This document shows, piece by piece, positions 10,715 through 22,109 of a stretch of 64,000 nucleotides of DNA. The stretch comes from Sclerotiophoma versabilis (lineage: Eukaryota > Ascomycota > Dothideomycetes > Pleosporales > Didymellaceae). Position numbers and translations under genes: made by a program. The notes beneath the pieces were generated by a model. It was not told the origin of the DNA, made no database searches, and saw nothing but the letters and a program-made list of their open reading frames with translations. The stretch spans positions 992,001 to 1,056,000 of the forward strand of contig JAAROD010000049.1 of assembly GCA_012274445.1 (NCBI GenBank), written 5' to 3'. How positions within the stretch are numbered: the first letter of the stretch is position 1; each line of letters begins with the position of its first letter.

Positions 10715-12950
10715 ATGGACAGCGTCAATGTTTCCGAGCTGGTGGCTCGATTGGGAGCCGAGGAGGAGTCGACCAAGAAGATGGCGGCTTTTAAGCTACA
10801 GACTGCCATTAGTGACCCCTCCTTTGCAGACGTCTTCATATACGAAGGAGGGTTGCCAAAGCTCAGGTTTCTGGCTCTGCACGCCACAGGAAATACTCTG
10901 GCTTATGGTCTCACATCGCTGGCGCGCTTACTTGAGCTTGACAAGGGCTGGGACCATGTCACAGATGATCTGATAGCGAGGGTGCGTGCAACAGTGGGAG
11001 CTGTCAACATGCGGCGAGACTGACGGAGTGGTGACAGATAGTCGATCTTGTAGTTGCGCAGCCGCTCGTCAATGTAAATCGAGGTGCCATGTCGGTACTA
11101 GCAGCGATCGTCGGACACCCTCTCCATCGAACCTCTCAGCCTGGTGTTACTGGCTTCCAACGACTCAAACCAGCAGTTGACACCCAACCACAATTCCTCC
11201 CCTCGCTCGTCGAAAAGATCACCTCCGCCGATCATGCCCTTTGTGCGAACTCGCTCCAGCTGATCAATGCGCTGATGCGCGATGCAATCGCACATGACGC
11301 CGATTTCGAGGCGCCCAAATTCATAAAGCAGCTACAAGAGCTTGGTGTGATCAAGAGCGTTTATGTTCTCATGCAGAGCTCTGCGATACAAGACCTGGCT
11401 CACCCGTTACTGGACTTCCAGACGCTCACCAAGATACTGTTGCGAAATTGGAGGGAAGAGAAGGTCGATCTGGAAAAGTCAGATCACAGGCGGGCTATTC
11501 GCGGCTTGCACACGGCCAGCACTGCTGAGAAAGGGGATTCCAAAGGCAGCAAGAAGCTGAAGTGGAGGCGATTGGGATTCGACACTGAGTCGCCGGCATG
11601 GGAGTTCGAAGCCACAGGGTTTCTTGGCCTTATGGACTTTACCGACTACGTCTATAAGAACGAAGATGGTTTTCAGAAGCTGTTACTAGAGCAGTCAGCG
11701 GAGCCTGTCGAGCAGCGCTGCCCAATTGCTCGAGCTAGTCTTTCAGTGACATCCATATTATACGAACACTTCGAAGTGGAAAGGGCAGACGATCTCGACT
11801 CGCAGAGGTACACGGTTCTGGAGTCTCGGGCAAACTTCGACCGTTCCTTCAGGCCTTTGTTGCTCCACTGGTCGAGAGTTCACACAAGCGGCCTCAATGC
11901 ATTCATTCGCCTGTGGAAGACAGCAGGAGCTCAGGTTGAGGACTTCGACAAGATTGAAGAAATGGTCCGAATACTGATCGAGCAAGTTGTGGGTCAGGCA
12001 CCTCGCACAAGAGACATAAAGGATGTTGAGGAAGAGCTAGCAGAGTTCGAGATACACAGACTGCGAGAACTGCAAATGGAGTTGCTGGAACTAACATATG
12101 AGGATGCGTGGGGCCATCACTTGCGGTACGTGCATCCGCGGTTCCGCTATCAATCCCGAGACTGACCTTACGCAGCCAAGTCCGTGAAGAACTGAACCAC
12201 GAAGCTCTCCAATTCGTCAAAGAGCAAAGAATAAGGTGCTTACTTCAGGGCGGGTGGTTTCCAAGCGGCCTTGATTACGGCTCGGGTGCGGGGCCAGTCA
12301 CAAGCAAGACTCTCAGCCGTGCAGTCCCCTCAGCGTGGCGCTTTGTACGACTATCACACAACCGACGATATCTGCATTACGCCGACTTTGACGGGAAGAC
12401 AACAATAGAACCGAGGTTGGACGCCTTGCAGGAGAAGAGTAAGTGCTACCGATCGGCCTAGAGTGCATGCCTGCGTAAACGCTGTGGCTGACATACGTTG
12501 ACAGTCGATCTCTCTATTGTGTCGTCTGTCGTGAGCAATGTCTCGGCAGAAGCTCCATCTTCATCTTCGTCCGACAGCACGGTCAAGAGTCTTTTGCATG
12601 AACGAGCGACTACCTCCACCAAGATCACGATCCGTGGCTATTTGCCGGTTACCAATCACTCGCGACAGGCATCCAGCGGCTCGGGTGCGGGTCGCAAAGA
12701 GTCGGTGCTGTTGCAGTTGCACCCTCAAAGCCACACTCTTGCATCAGAGTGGCTTGACGGTCTGCTTATGCTGCTGAACCAACAGCCTATTACAGCAGAC
12801 ACCAATAAGCTTGTGAACTTCATCGGCGGCTATGGGCTGAAGATTCGCTTACTCAACGTGCGCTTCGAAGACGTTGGCTTGGAGGAGCCGATCTTACCAA
12901 GTCGCGAAGGATTGGACGATGAGTATTATTATGACATAGCCGGAGCATGA
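10715..12950 (+). CDS. ELMO/CED-12 family protein
   Basis: Four exons: 10715..10981, 11038..12125, 12176..12438 and 12505..12950, giving 687 aa with consistent phases. Order of parts: an N-terminal armadillo-type ELMO region (residues about 1-230, starting MDSVNVSELVARLGAEEEST); the ELMO core, with KLKWRRLGFDTESP at about residues 262-275 followed by FEATGFLGLMDFTDYV; then a C-terminal PH-like region after residue 450 (HLRQVREELNHEALQF onwards). Proteins of this family pair with DOCK-type Rac exchange factors to control actin and polarity. In fungi the partner is a Dck1/Lmo1-type complex, which also affects mitophagy and cell-wall integrity in yeast. The function here is inferred from the family. 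Length is typical. Confidence 0.9.
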
Positions 12951-14193
12951 GGCTGAGCACCGCTGTCTCTATTGGCAGCACATGTCTTGTCTTGCACAGA
13001 TCTTCGACAAACGTGGGCATTGAAAAAGGTGTCTCTGGAACCTTGCTGTGGATCACCAAAGACACTAATCGGGCGTACCGAAAGTCTACAGATCTTGACA
13101 TGGCGCTACTAGCCCGCGGTCTCGAGATTGGCTTCTGCAAGTATACGGACATCTGTCCGCTGTGGGAACTTTGGAAACTTTGGATATAGCGGGGGCGATA
13201 CTTAGGATGGCGGCAATCTGTTTGTCGGTGGTGATTAAGAGTTTTTCTGGAGATATACCCTTGCTTGTAAATCATAGCAAACATCATGGATGCTTATTGG
13301 CAATGCCTCCGCGACATGGATCGTGCATGTCTTTCAGCTCTTTTAGAGTCGCACAGCGCATGCTCGCAACATCCGTGCGAGTATTACCTGTGCGACGTCT
13401 GGCTGATCCAGCGAACCGGACACGAGTACACAAGTCCCTAAGGCATGCCATCCAAAGACAAACAATGGCGACACCGGACGAAGAGGTGCGAACGGCGGAC
13501 CGCAATTACAACTGCAGCCGTGTTACTGCCTACGAGCTGGGAACTTTTGGCAGCCAGGAGGAGGTATCCGGTGTGTTGCAGACTAGTGTCAAGCGGCCGC
13601 GTTGGCCTGAAACAGCGGACCGAGAAAGTGGAGAGCGGGGACGTGTGCGACCACAACGCGGCGATGCGCAGGGTCACAACTGCAGAAACCTGGTGCGTGC
13701 TGTGGTGGTTTGGCCGTGCCGTGGCTCACGGGTGGCTCTCTGAATACCTCTATGGACAAATGGTGCTCTGTTTTTAGGGTGTTCCAGGATACCTGGCCCG
13801 GTGGTCGACTCTTGAGGAGCGTGACCAACCGTCTGATTGACTTTCAGTTCCTGAGCCACTGAAGGCGGTTGAGTAGGTCCACGCCTCTTAGCGTCTTGTG
13901 GTCCCGACTCGCATGTACGAAGCATGTCGGTCGTATGCTGCTAATAAGCCCTCACATTGTTTTTTGTTCCATTCCAGCTCCGTTTCGCTTCTTTGTCGCT
14001 TCTTCAACCTCCAACCCTTCAACCCCTCGCCTGTCCATCATTGCCGCCATTGGTAATCCCTCTTGGACGATCATCCCACGGGCACTCGCAACTCCGACGG
14101 TGAGGTCGATACACTTCGGCCAGGGGGTGAAACTTCTACAGCAGACCCATGTGTACTTAGATCTAGCCATCACGCCTTATCGCAGCCGAAGCC
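12951..14193. other. Intergenic, 1.2 kb
   Basis: No supported gene. A 92-codon frame with a true ATG runs from 13465 to 13743, but it has no homologue I know and a second open frame overlaps it, so I do not call it. The last 250 bases should contain the promoter of the next gene. Confidence 0.4.
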
Positions 14194-15815
14194 ATGAAGA
14201 GGAAAACGAAGGTCGTTCCTCCGCCGCTACAGCAGGTTGACTACGACTCGCTTCCGGAATCAGTCCAGTATGTGTGTCCTAGCGGTTTCTGATTTGCCGA
14301 ACGTGTGATGGCGTGTCATCGCGTGCATGAGCTCCACGACTATTGTTCTGTACCTTGCAGGCCGGCTGGAAAGCTAACCCGTGCTGCAGGAGGAAGTACT
14401 TTTCATCCTTCGAGCGACTGCAAATACAGCAGCAGGCCGTCAGTGATCAGACAAGCGAGCCCTCTTCTGGCTCTTCTTCTCGTGCAGCTTCGACAGCAAC
14501 GTTTCGACATTTACACCCGAGGCGTCGAGCATGTACTGGGGGAAGTCAGCAGGAGCCCCAATTTACACAAGCCGAGGCTGCGTTCTTCCTGTCGTTACCT
14601 GATAAAGTACGGAAGCAGCACTTTTCCCGTGAGGAGCAGGTCATCCTCCTCGCCAAGTGTGACCAGGCGTTCCTTCCTCCTAACCACGACCTGGACGCAG
14701 ACGAGGTCGCCAAACAACGCTTCCACGACTTCCACTTCGACTTCTCCACCAACAACCTTAACAACACGTCAGAAGCCGGTGAACCACGAGGGCGCCGTTC
14801 CTCAATTTCTGCGTACAGTCCTTGTCGCCCTTCATTTACCTTCTCACTCAAACCAAAGAGCGAGAAGGACGCAGAAAGCAGCTTATTCTTTCTCGATACC
14901 ATGGACTCGCCATCGATGAAAAAGACGCGCCCAGCAGCATTTAGACGAACGATGTCTCTTAGTGGCCCACCCAGTCGTCACTCGACCTGTTCTGCAGTAG
15001 CTGGGCCAGCATCTCCGTTGTTCATCTTTCCAGCAGAATATCGACCTCGACATCAGCGATCACACTCGTCAGCAGTCGCAGGGCGACGTTCTTCGTACAC
15101 ACCACCCACACCCACCTTCGATCCAGAGGCCAAGTACTATCAGGATCCAGAAACAAGAACGAAATTACGCATGTACCTTGCATCACCGCAGAAGTTCGAC
15201 GAGGCCATCGAGTTTGGATTCCCGTCAACCGCTGAGCAGGAAACCGCCATGCCTCACTACCAACTTCCCCCAGTTACCAAGCACTCGCGCAAATTCAGCC
15301 GAGATATGCACACATTTCTCCGGGACGGCAAACTTTCCTTCTTCGAGGACAGGAACAGCGAGAACCAAGGCCTCGACTCTGATGGTGAATCTACGGTTGA
15401 TCTTGATTCACCAAGGACGCCCTCGAGTACAGGTTTATCTTTTCGTCTGCACACCCACCAGATGCCTTCAATCGACTCCAGTGGCCTACCCACCTCACAC
15501 CCAAGCCCTGGCCACATGAACCGCGAGATGACTCTGCGCATGACTCTCACTCGGCCTGAATTGCGAGCAGACGAGGATTCATTGTACGGCTGGCAAAGCC
15601 AATCCCAGCCCCAGCATCAGCACCAGCATCAAAAATCTACAGCAACAGCAACGGCGACTGTCCATGATGACCCGCTCGCCCTCGAAGAGCTGGTCTTCAC
15701 CGATGATCAGACTGGCACTAAGGGGCCATTTTACGTCAAGCCAAAGCCAAGAGGCAGTCTCGTCACGCGGCTCCTGAAACGCGCAAGCCTGAAGGGTCGT
15801 TCCCACATGACCTAG
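14194..15815 (+). CDS. Conserved hypothetical fungal protein, Ser-rich
   Basis: Two exons, 14194..14267 and 14390..15815, 499 aa. The 122-nt intron begins GTATGT and ends GCTAAC-CCGTGCTGCAG. An earlier acceptor at 14360 gives the wrong phase, whereas the one at 14389 joins ESVQ to RKYFSSFERLQIQQQ. A conserved-looking helical block follows (AEAAFFLSLPDKVRKQHFSR at about residues 105-124, then EEQVILLAKCDQAFL), and after that a long Ser/Pro/Gln/His-rich disordered region. The C-terminal segment is basic (KPRGSLVTRLLKRASLKGR). The compact helical head plus disordered tail resembles uncharacterised Pezizomycotina proteins; no function can be named. A nuclear or regulatory role is only a guess. 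Confidence 0.75.
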
Positions 15816-16348
15816 CCGCGAAACCTTACGTTTTCTTTGTATTTTCTTGCTTCACGACTCATGTCTTCTTATCTTCGAGCGACATTATTGCATGTTAGCG
15901 GGCGTTTTGTTTCAAGCCACTTACGGCTATGTACGATGACGATATGCATGAACGAGGCGTTTTTCCTTTTATTTTGAAGTAACGTCCGTTCGTCCCAAGA
16001 CAGAGAAGAGAAGAGACCAGCGGATGAAAAGTTCCGAGGAGGCTGTTAGAGGCTCGACTAAACACAAGTCGCTGTTTTGCTATTTAATTCTCCGATCAAA
16101 GGACTAGCAACTAGTGCTTTTGATGCTCAGACCACCACATCTACCGCCAGTAGCACGGCACATAGAGTCTTTGTTCTCACAATATTGTCTAGTCAGGTAC
16201 CTCAATTACAGACATTGTTTTCATCAATTCACCTCTGCTTCGGCCCACCTACTTTCCTACTATGCCCTACGGTGACCGTCATGCATAACGTGTACCCATT
16301 GTATGACGCCGAATGCATCATGATGGGACTGGTCTACGCGACTCTACG

Positions 16349-16385
16349 TGACCGAAAACGGTCAGACTACACGAGTAGTCCGGTC
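16349..16385. repeat. Paired inverted repeats with competing stems
   Basis: Two adjacent perfect 6-bp stems with 4-nt loops: TGACCG-AAAA-CGGTCA (16349..16364) and GACTAC-ACGA-GTAGTC (16365..16380). A second CGGTC at 16381..16385 could pair with the first GACCG instead, enclosing the second hairpin. The two foldings are mutually exclusive. The function is unknown. Confidence 0.6.
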
Positions 16386-16518
16386 TAGCAGTAACATGCC
16401 GTTTCCCATCCCAGCTGGGTGACTACCTAGAGTGGCAGACACTTATGTTACTGTTTAGGTATCGCACACTTTATTGACCGGAAGACATCCATGGCTCAGC
16501 CGCGCTACATTCGATGAT

Positions 16519-16544
16519 CACGGCAGTGTGACCCAACTGCCGTG
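16519..16544. repeat. 9-bp perfect inverted repeat
   Basis: CACGGCAGT and ACTGCCGTG are separated by 8 bases. No T-run follows, so it is not an obvious terminator. It may be a protein-binding site or chance. Confidence 0.6.
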
Positions 16545-17861
16545 CTATAGCGTGTACGATAAACATTACTACCGGTTATAACTACAACAAAAAACATCAG
16601 GCCTCGCACGGACGGCTCCGAGAACAGATCCTCGAATCAGACTTCTGATCGCAAAAGGTTACAACACGGAAAGCACAACGGCAAGCAGCTTAAGGGAGCC
16701 CTGAGACCATGTGCTGCTTTCGTCTCCACTTTGACGTCGTTCACGTAAGGCGGCTATATCCCAGCCTTAAGCGCCTTGAAACAGTAGCTTACCAAACCTT
16801 CTGAGACGTTCACCGGAGCCCCCCCCTTCTTTTTCTTACGACTCGCGAGCCGCCCTATGCAGGAGTGGAGTTTGGCTTCCGCGTGATCGCCCGGCTCCAC
16901 TTGTTCTGCCGAGCGACCGTGAGGTGTCGAGTGAAGATGGTGATGTAACATGTCTGCCGTTGTGGATCTGAGCAAGGATGAATAGTTTGGACAGGGAAGA
17001 AAGTGGGCGAACGAGATGCGAACTACAGTTTCACCAGGCGAGAAATCTTGAGTTCCGCTTTCATTTCTCAACAATCCCAAAATAGTCTATAACAGCGACA
17101 TGATATATGTACCTTGAGACCGGCGTCGATTATCGAGACCCATTATGAAGATGCTATGATTTCAACATAGCCCCATGGGAGCTTTCCGAGTGTTGTACTG
17201 TCAAGGGTTCCCGCGCTTGAAAATATGTGTCGATCACCTGTGCTGTCTAGCATGAGCGTGACGTGTTTGTTCTGCTGGTGAGATGCCTTGCATCAGCTGC
17301 AGCTCGTGCGTCTCCAGCGCGGTTGTATCACTATGATTGTCTAGACTCTATGCAAGGCAAAAATTTGTAGAGTGACTTGCTTGAAAACAATGCAGGGGCT
17401 TCTGCGAAACTGCTGTGACGCTGCCACGCGAAGGTGCTGCAAGGGACTGAAAACTGAATAGAAAGGTACACATGGTAAATTGAGAGCTTGAAGCAGTCAA
17501 GGTTCCAGTGACCTGGTCTAGAGAATCGGATGACTGATCGGGTTTTGCAAGTGAGTGCAGGTTAGGAATCCTGTTTCCGCTCGATCAAATTTCAAGTTTA
17601 ATACAATTGTAACCCCCATGGCTGGGTTTGATAGGATATCACATTGAGATGCGAGCCGTGCTCGCAAATTCACCTGCAGAGCTTGTTTCGAGGTAGGTAA
17701 GGTTGTTCTGCTGTGTCAGTCAACCTGCATACTCTCATCAGACATACTTTGCAGATGAACTGTTGCGTGAAGTTCGCTTCAATAGCTTTTTTTCATTACT
17801 CGTGGTGCCTTGCTTCGAGGCATCTTTGTTCATAGATATCTATCCACTGCCTCGACTAACC

Positions 17862-19669
17862 TTACCTGGACAAGGCAATGTCGTCAATTCGAAGGATCAT
17901 CTTCACTGTCTCTGCCGCCAGCTCGATCGCGCTTGTGCTGACAAGCAGAGGCTGGAGTACGTTTTCTTCTGCGATGTCATTCTTCACACCTCCACTCTTG
18001 ATGCTGATACCGGCATTCTTCTGCCCTTGTGCATGCCTATGCCTCAGCTCTGTGACGACCTTGATGCTGTTCAAACCGGCGTTCTCGGCCAATGTTGTGG
18101 GAATGACCTCCATGGCGTCGGCGAAGGCTTTCCAGCAAATTGCTTCTGTGCCAGAGAGCTCACGGGCGCGGAGAGAAAGCTGGTGTGCGATCTCGATTTC
18201 TGGGGCACCACCACCAGCAAGAAGAGCCTTCTTCTTGACTAGGGAGCGGATGGCGCAGTGAGCGTCGTGCAGCGAACGCTCTGTCTCGTCCAGGATGAGC
18301 GAGTTGGCTCCTCGGCAGACAATGGAAACGGTCGATGCTGCCGACTTGACGCCAGAAACCTTCACGTAGCGTGCACCTGATGCCTGAACTTCCTCCACAA
18401 GATCTGCTGACCCAAGCTTGTCCTCGCTGAAGGAATCAACATCCGCAATTGGTTTGCAGCCAGTGCTCTTGCAGATAAACTCGATCTCGTCACGCTCGAT
18501 GTCCTTGATGACCATGATCTTGAGCTTGGACAAGAAGTGCAAGCTGAGGTCATTCACAGCGTCGCGCAAAATCGACTTCTGAATGAAGAGAACGTTGCAC
18601 TTTGCCTTCTGGATCTTCTTGACCATGTTGAGCAGGTATGTTCGCTCCTCCTTGAGAATCTTGTCCATCTGTCTGTAGTCGTTGACGACGATCTGGTTCT
18701 CCATATCCGGCTTAGGAGGGCTCAGCTGGAACTGAATGAGACCTATCCGTGCCTTCTCCTTGATTGTAGGTCCACCGGCACTCTTCACTACAGGCTGGTT
18801 GAGTACCAATCCATCAATCATCTCACTGTCCTCAATGGTACCGCCCTGCTTCTTGATCATCCTGATGTTCTTCAGGTCGACGTTGTCGGCAGTCTTGGGG
18901 TCAATGACCTTAAGAACTGAATCAACGGCCATGATCGGCAGCTTGGGCTCTTGTGCAACAATCTTTGACGAAAGAGCGGTAGTCGCAGTCTTGAGAAGGG
19001 TTGACCTGTCGGTCAGGGAGATGGGAATCGACATGTCTGTCAGGATCTGTATCGCCTCGCGGGCTGCGCGCTGGAAAGACTCTGAGATGACGGTGGGGTG
19101 GATGCCCTTGGCCAGTAGGCGTTCGGCTGCGCCCAGCAAACTTCCTGCAATAACAATGACTGATGTTGTACCATCTCCAGCTTCGATATCTTGGGCGTGT
19201 GCGAGGTCGACGAGCATCTTCGCCGAGGGGTGGAGAACGCTCATCTGGCTGAGCATGGTGGCTCCGTCGTTGGTAATGATGGTTTCGCCCTTGCCAGTTT
19301 GAATCTTTCACAAATTAGCCATGCTGTACCTCCATATATCTGCTACAATCCATACCATCTTGTCCATACCCTTTGGCCCTAAGGACTACCACTATGTCAG
19401 TATTCGATTGCTCCCCCGCACTTTGTAGTGGGACACATACAGTTCGGATCGCATCTGCTACAGCTGTCCATGGTAGTTAGCATAGTATTCCCTGAGCTTT
19501 CGGAAGGCTTCCCATACCTCGTGCAGCAATGATGTTTGCGCTGCGAACAGCTCTGGGCTTCTCCTTGTCCTGCAGGCTGCATCAGTCAATGTTTTCAGAG
19601 CTCCAGACAGGCACTCGGTACCTTGAAGGCAGCGTTTCCGCTGCCACCGTTTGCGATTTGTGCGGCCAT
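17862..19669 (-). CDS. CCT4: T-complex protein 1 subunit delta (CCT4)
   Basis: Five exons on the minus strand: 19669..19622, 19569..19518, 19463..19441, 19385..19356 and 19304..17862, 531 aa. Exons 3 and 4 are only 23 and 30 nt. They are fixed by family continuity: ADAIRT, SLGPKGMDKM, then IQTGKGETIITNDGAT. This is one of eight subunits of the cytosolic TRiC/CCT chaperonin, which folds actin, tubulin and WD40 proteins by ATP hydrolysis. The ATP-site motifs NDGAT (residues 63-67) and GDGTTSV (about 94-100) are present, as is the late GGG (LLAGGGAPEIE). Length matches the family. For the third acceptor, GTGGTAG is chosen because it restores Ser-Leu-Gly-Pro; the alternative at CCTTAG would lose two residues. 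It is divergent from RPT1. Confidence 0.97.
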
Positions 19670-19973
19670 CTTGTGTTGTATGCGGTAAACAAAGACAAAA
19701 AGAGGGGTATCGTGGGGTGAAAGCGCGTTGTGCTGTCCCCCAAAGTTCGAATAATTTCCACACGCGCGCGACTGCCAAGCCAAAGCTCCGACCGCCGATT
19801 GCCTCGCAGCTGCCGTCACCGATTACAGAACACCACGCCCGCCATCCACGACAACAACGCACACAGCAGCAGCCCTCTCACCTCGCCGTCCCTATCTTCC
19901 ACTATACTAGTCTTTCATCCCATAGATCGTCTCGAGCACAGTCGGCGTCACATCCCATCCGTAAACCGCCAAC
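19670..19973. promoter_or_regulatory. CCT4/RPT1 bidirectional promoter
   Basis: Only 304 bp separate the two start codons, so the cores of both promoters and both 5' leaders must lie here. C-rich tracts dominate the RPT1 side. I looked for the yeast Rpn4 PACE element (GGTGGCAAA) in both orientations and did not find it. Confidence 0.6.
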
Positions 19974-21396
19974 ATGCCCAGCGCCACGGGCTCGAACTGG
20001 GAGAAGTACCAGAAGAACTTCGCCGACGACGAGGTCGAGGAGAAGAAGATCACACCTCTCACCGATGAGTAGGTGTCTCAAGTCCCTGGCAGAAGAAGCT
20101 AGCAACTGACATGGTTCAGGGACATCCAGGTGCTGAAGACGTATGGCGCGGCACCCTACGGCGCGGAGCTCAGGAAGCTCGAGAAGGAGATTAAGGATAA
20201 GCAGCAGACAATAAACGAGAAGATTGGCGTCAAGGTAGCTACACGAGGAGTCTCCCTGCAATACAACAGGTGCTTATACTATATAGGAATCAGACACCGG
20301 ACTAGCACCGCCGCATCTCTGGGATATCGCCGCCGACCGGCAACGAATGCAAGAAGAGCAACCCCTGCAAGTCGCCCGCTGCACCAAGATAATACAAGAC
20401 GAGAAGGATTCAGAGAAGAGCAAATATGTGATCAACGTCAAGCAGATCGCCAAGTTCGTTGTCAACCTTGGAGAGCGCGTGTCACCCACAGATATTGAGG
20501 AGGGTATGCGAGTAGGTGTGGATCGTAACAAGTACCAGATCCTACTCCCACTCCCGCCCAAGATCGATCCCTCAGTCACCATGATGACGGTCGAAGACAA
20601 GCCTGATGTTACGTACGGAGATGTCGGAGGCTGCAAGGAGCAGATCGAGAAGCTGCGAGAAGTCGTTGAGATGCCCCTCTTGTCACCAGAACGCTTCGTC
20701 AACCTCGGTATCGACCCACCGAAGGGTGCTCTTCTCTATGGTCCTCCAGGAACCGGCAAGACTCTCTGCGCGCGAGCTGTTGCCAACCGTACAGACGCCA
20801 CCTTCATTCGAGTCATCGGTTCAGAGCTGGTCCAGAAATATGTCGGCGAGGGAGCCCGTATGGTTAGGGAGCTGTTTGAGATGGCACGGACAAAGAAAGC
20901 GTGTATCATCTTCTTCGATGAAATCGATGCTGTGGGAGGTGCCCGTTTTGATGACGGCGCAGGAGGCGACAACGAAGTCCAGCGTACCATGTTGGAGCTT
21001 ATTACACAACTTGACGGTTTTGACGCACGAGGCAACATCAAGGTCATGTTCGCCACAAACAGACCCTCCACACTCGACCCCGCGCTCATGCGTCCTGGAC
21101 GTATCGACCGGAAGATCGAGTTCTCGCTTCCCGACATGGAGGGCCGCGCCAACATCTTGCGCATTCACGCAAAAAGCATGAGCGTTGAGCGCGACATCCG
21201 TTGGGAGCTGATCTCGCGCCTGTGCCCGAACAGCACAGGTGCTGAGTTAAGAAGTGTCGCGACCGAGGCTGGTATGTTCGCCGTGAGACAGCGCCGCAAA
21301 GTCGCGACGGAAAAGGACTTTCTCGCCGCTGTGGACAAGGTGATTAAAGCCAACATGAAGTTCAACAGCACTGCAGTGTACGCTCAGTACAATTAA
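19974..21396 (+). CDS. RPT1: 26S proteasome regulatory ATPase subunit Rpt1
   Basis: Three exons: 19974..20068, 20120..20234 and 20287..21396, 439 aa. This is one of six AAA+ ATPases in the base of the 19S cap, which unfold substrates and feed them into the 20S core. Visible parts: an N-terminal helix/coiled coil (residues about 35-70), an OB-fold region (about 90-165), Walker A GPPGTGKT (222-229), Walker B FFDEID (279-284), and the second region of homology with arginine fingers MRPGRIDRKIEF (338-349). The C-terminal helical domain ends in AQYN. The assignment to Rpt1 rather than Rpt2-6 rests on the N-terminus and on EAGMFAVRQRRK. A second coding copy of the final 34 codons lies immediately downstream; see the separate entry for a possible alternative end. 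Confidence 0.97.
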
Positions 21397-21397
21397 G

Positions 21398-21508
21398 GGG
21401 GTAAGGAGGAAGGTCGCGACTGAGAAGGACTTCCTGGCGGCGGTGGACAAGGTCATCAAGGGCAACCTCAATTTCAACTCCACCGCGACGTACCTGCAGT
21501 ACAACTAG
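21398..21508 (+). CDS. RPT1: Duplicated alternative last exon of RPT1
   Basis: Seven bases after the RPT1 stop, 21404..21508 repeats the last 35 codons of the gene (21292..21396), stop included, in another frame. By hand count, 76 of 105 bases match, while 29 of 34 residues are identical. Sixteen amino-acid codons differ only silently. A donor GTGAGA at 21283, after a complete codon (GCC), and an acceptor AG at 21396-21397 would splice out copy 1 (115 nt) and continue GGG-GTA-AGG-AGG in the correct frame. The result would be a C-terminus ending TYLQYN instead of VYAQYN. The branch site is weak. The sequence shows the duplication and its conservation; use in transcripts is inferred. Confidence 0.7.
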   Translation, partial: GVRRKVATEKDFLAAVDKVIKGNLNFNSTATYLQYN

Positions 21509-22109
21509 AGAGGGATGAAACGCAGGTTGTGATGCTGCATCACGGAAGGGGAGCTTGACTCTTGTATGACTAGATATCATGATCGAGCTGTGAATACAGT
21601 CATAATGCATGTATTGAACTCAGATGATTAATGCGTATATCTCCTATGTACAACCGCCTTCTATCTCCGTTTTATGTTTCGCGTACATATGTATTGCCGT
21701 GAGTGAAAGCTGTGATGATAATTAGGCCATCTGTTACGGGTGCCGATTCACATATTGAATCAGCGGCCGCAGCATTAACCGATAACCTTGCGTGCAGCTG
21801 AAGTACATCCGTGGTGCTGCAAGCCTAACGAACTCCAAGATACGCTTTCAGCTTCACGCATGCAACAAAAGGCTACCAATGCGATTCCAGAGAAGGAGTT
21901 TGCTCATGAATACATTCAATAGTACAACCCCATCGTCATATCGCAGGGCACATATGCTTATTTGTTTCGTTTGCATTGGTATGTGCGAAAGGAACTGAAA
22001 TACGAAATCTCTAACATGCATTGCCAATCAATCATCCAATGTACATAGAATACAGGACAAGCTCCTTCTTCTTCCTTTGCTTCTCCTACCCCTCACCCAC
22101 AGAATGCAT
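21509..22109. other. Convergent 3' flanks RPT1/SDH1
   Basis: About 600 bp between convergent genes. AT-rich stretches probably serve as polyadenylation regions. Nothing else was seen. Confidence 0.5.

Larger units (their letters stand above)
15816..17861. other. Non-coding gap with hairpin cluster, 2 kb
   Basis: No frame with a true ATG and a protein-like sequence was found. The region holds several perfect small inverted repeats between about 16.33 and 16.55 kb (listed separately). Confidence 0.5.

Noticed and set aside
14305..14919. 204-codon frame overlapping the hypothetical gene at 14.2-15.8 kb
   Set aside because: It is the shifted frame of the same exon. The 14389 acceptor with its GCTAAC branch site leads into the longer, protein-like frame.
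16754..17080. 108-codon minus-strand frame in the hairpin-containing gap
   Set aside because: It begins at TTG; the first ATG leaves a short, low-complexity peptide with no homologue.
21397..21508. Stop-codon readthrough of RPT1 into the second copy
   Set aside because: The second copy is in a different frame; readthrough would meet TGA after eight codons, so only splicing can join it.
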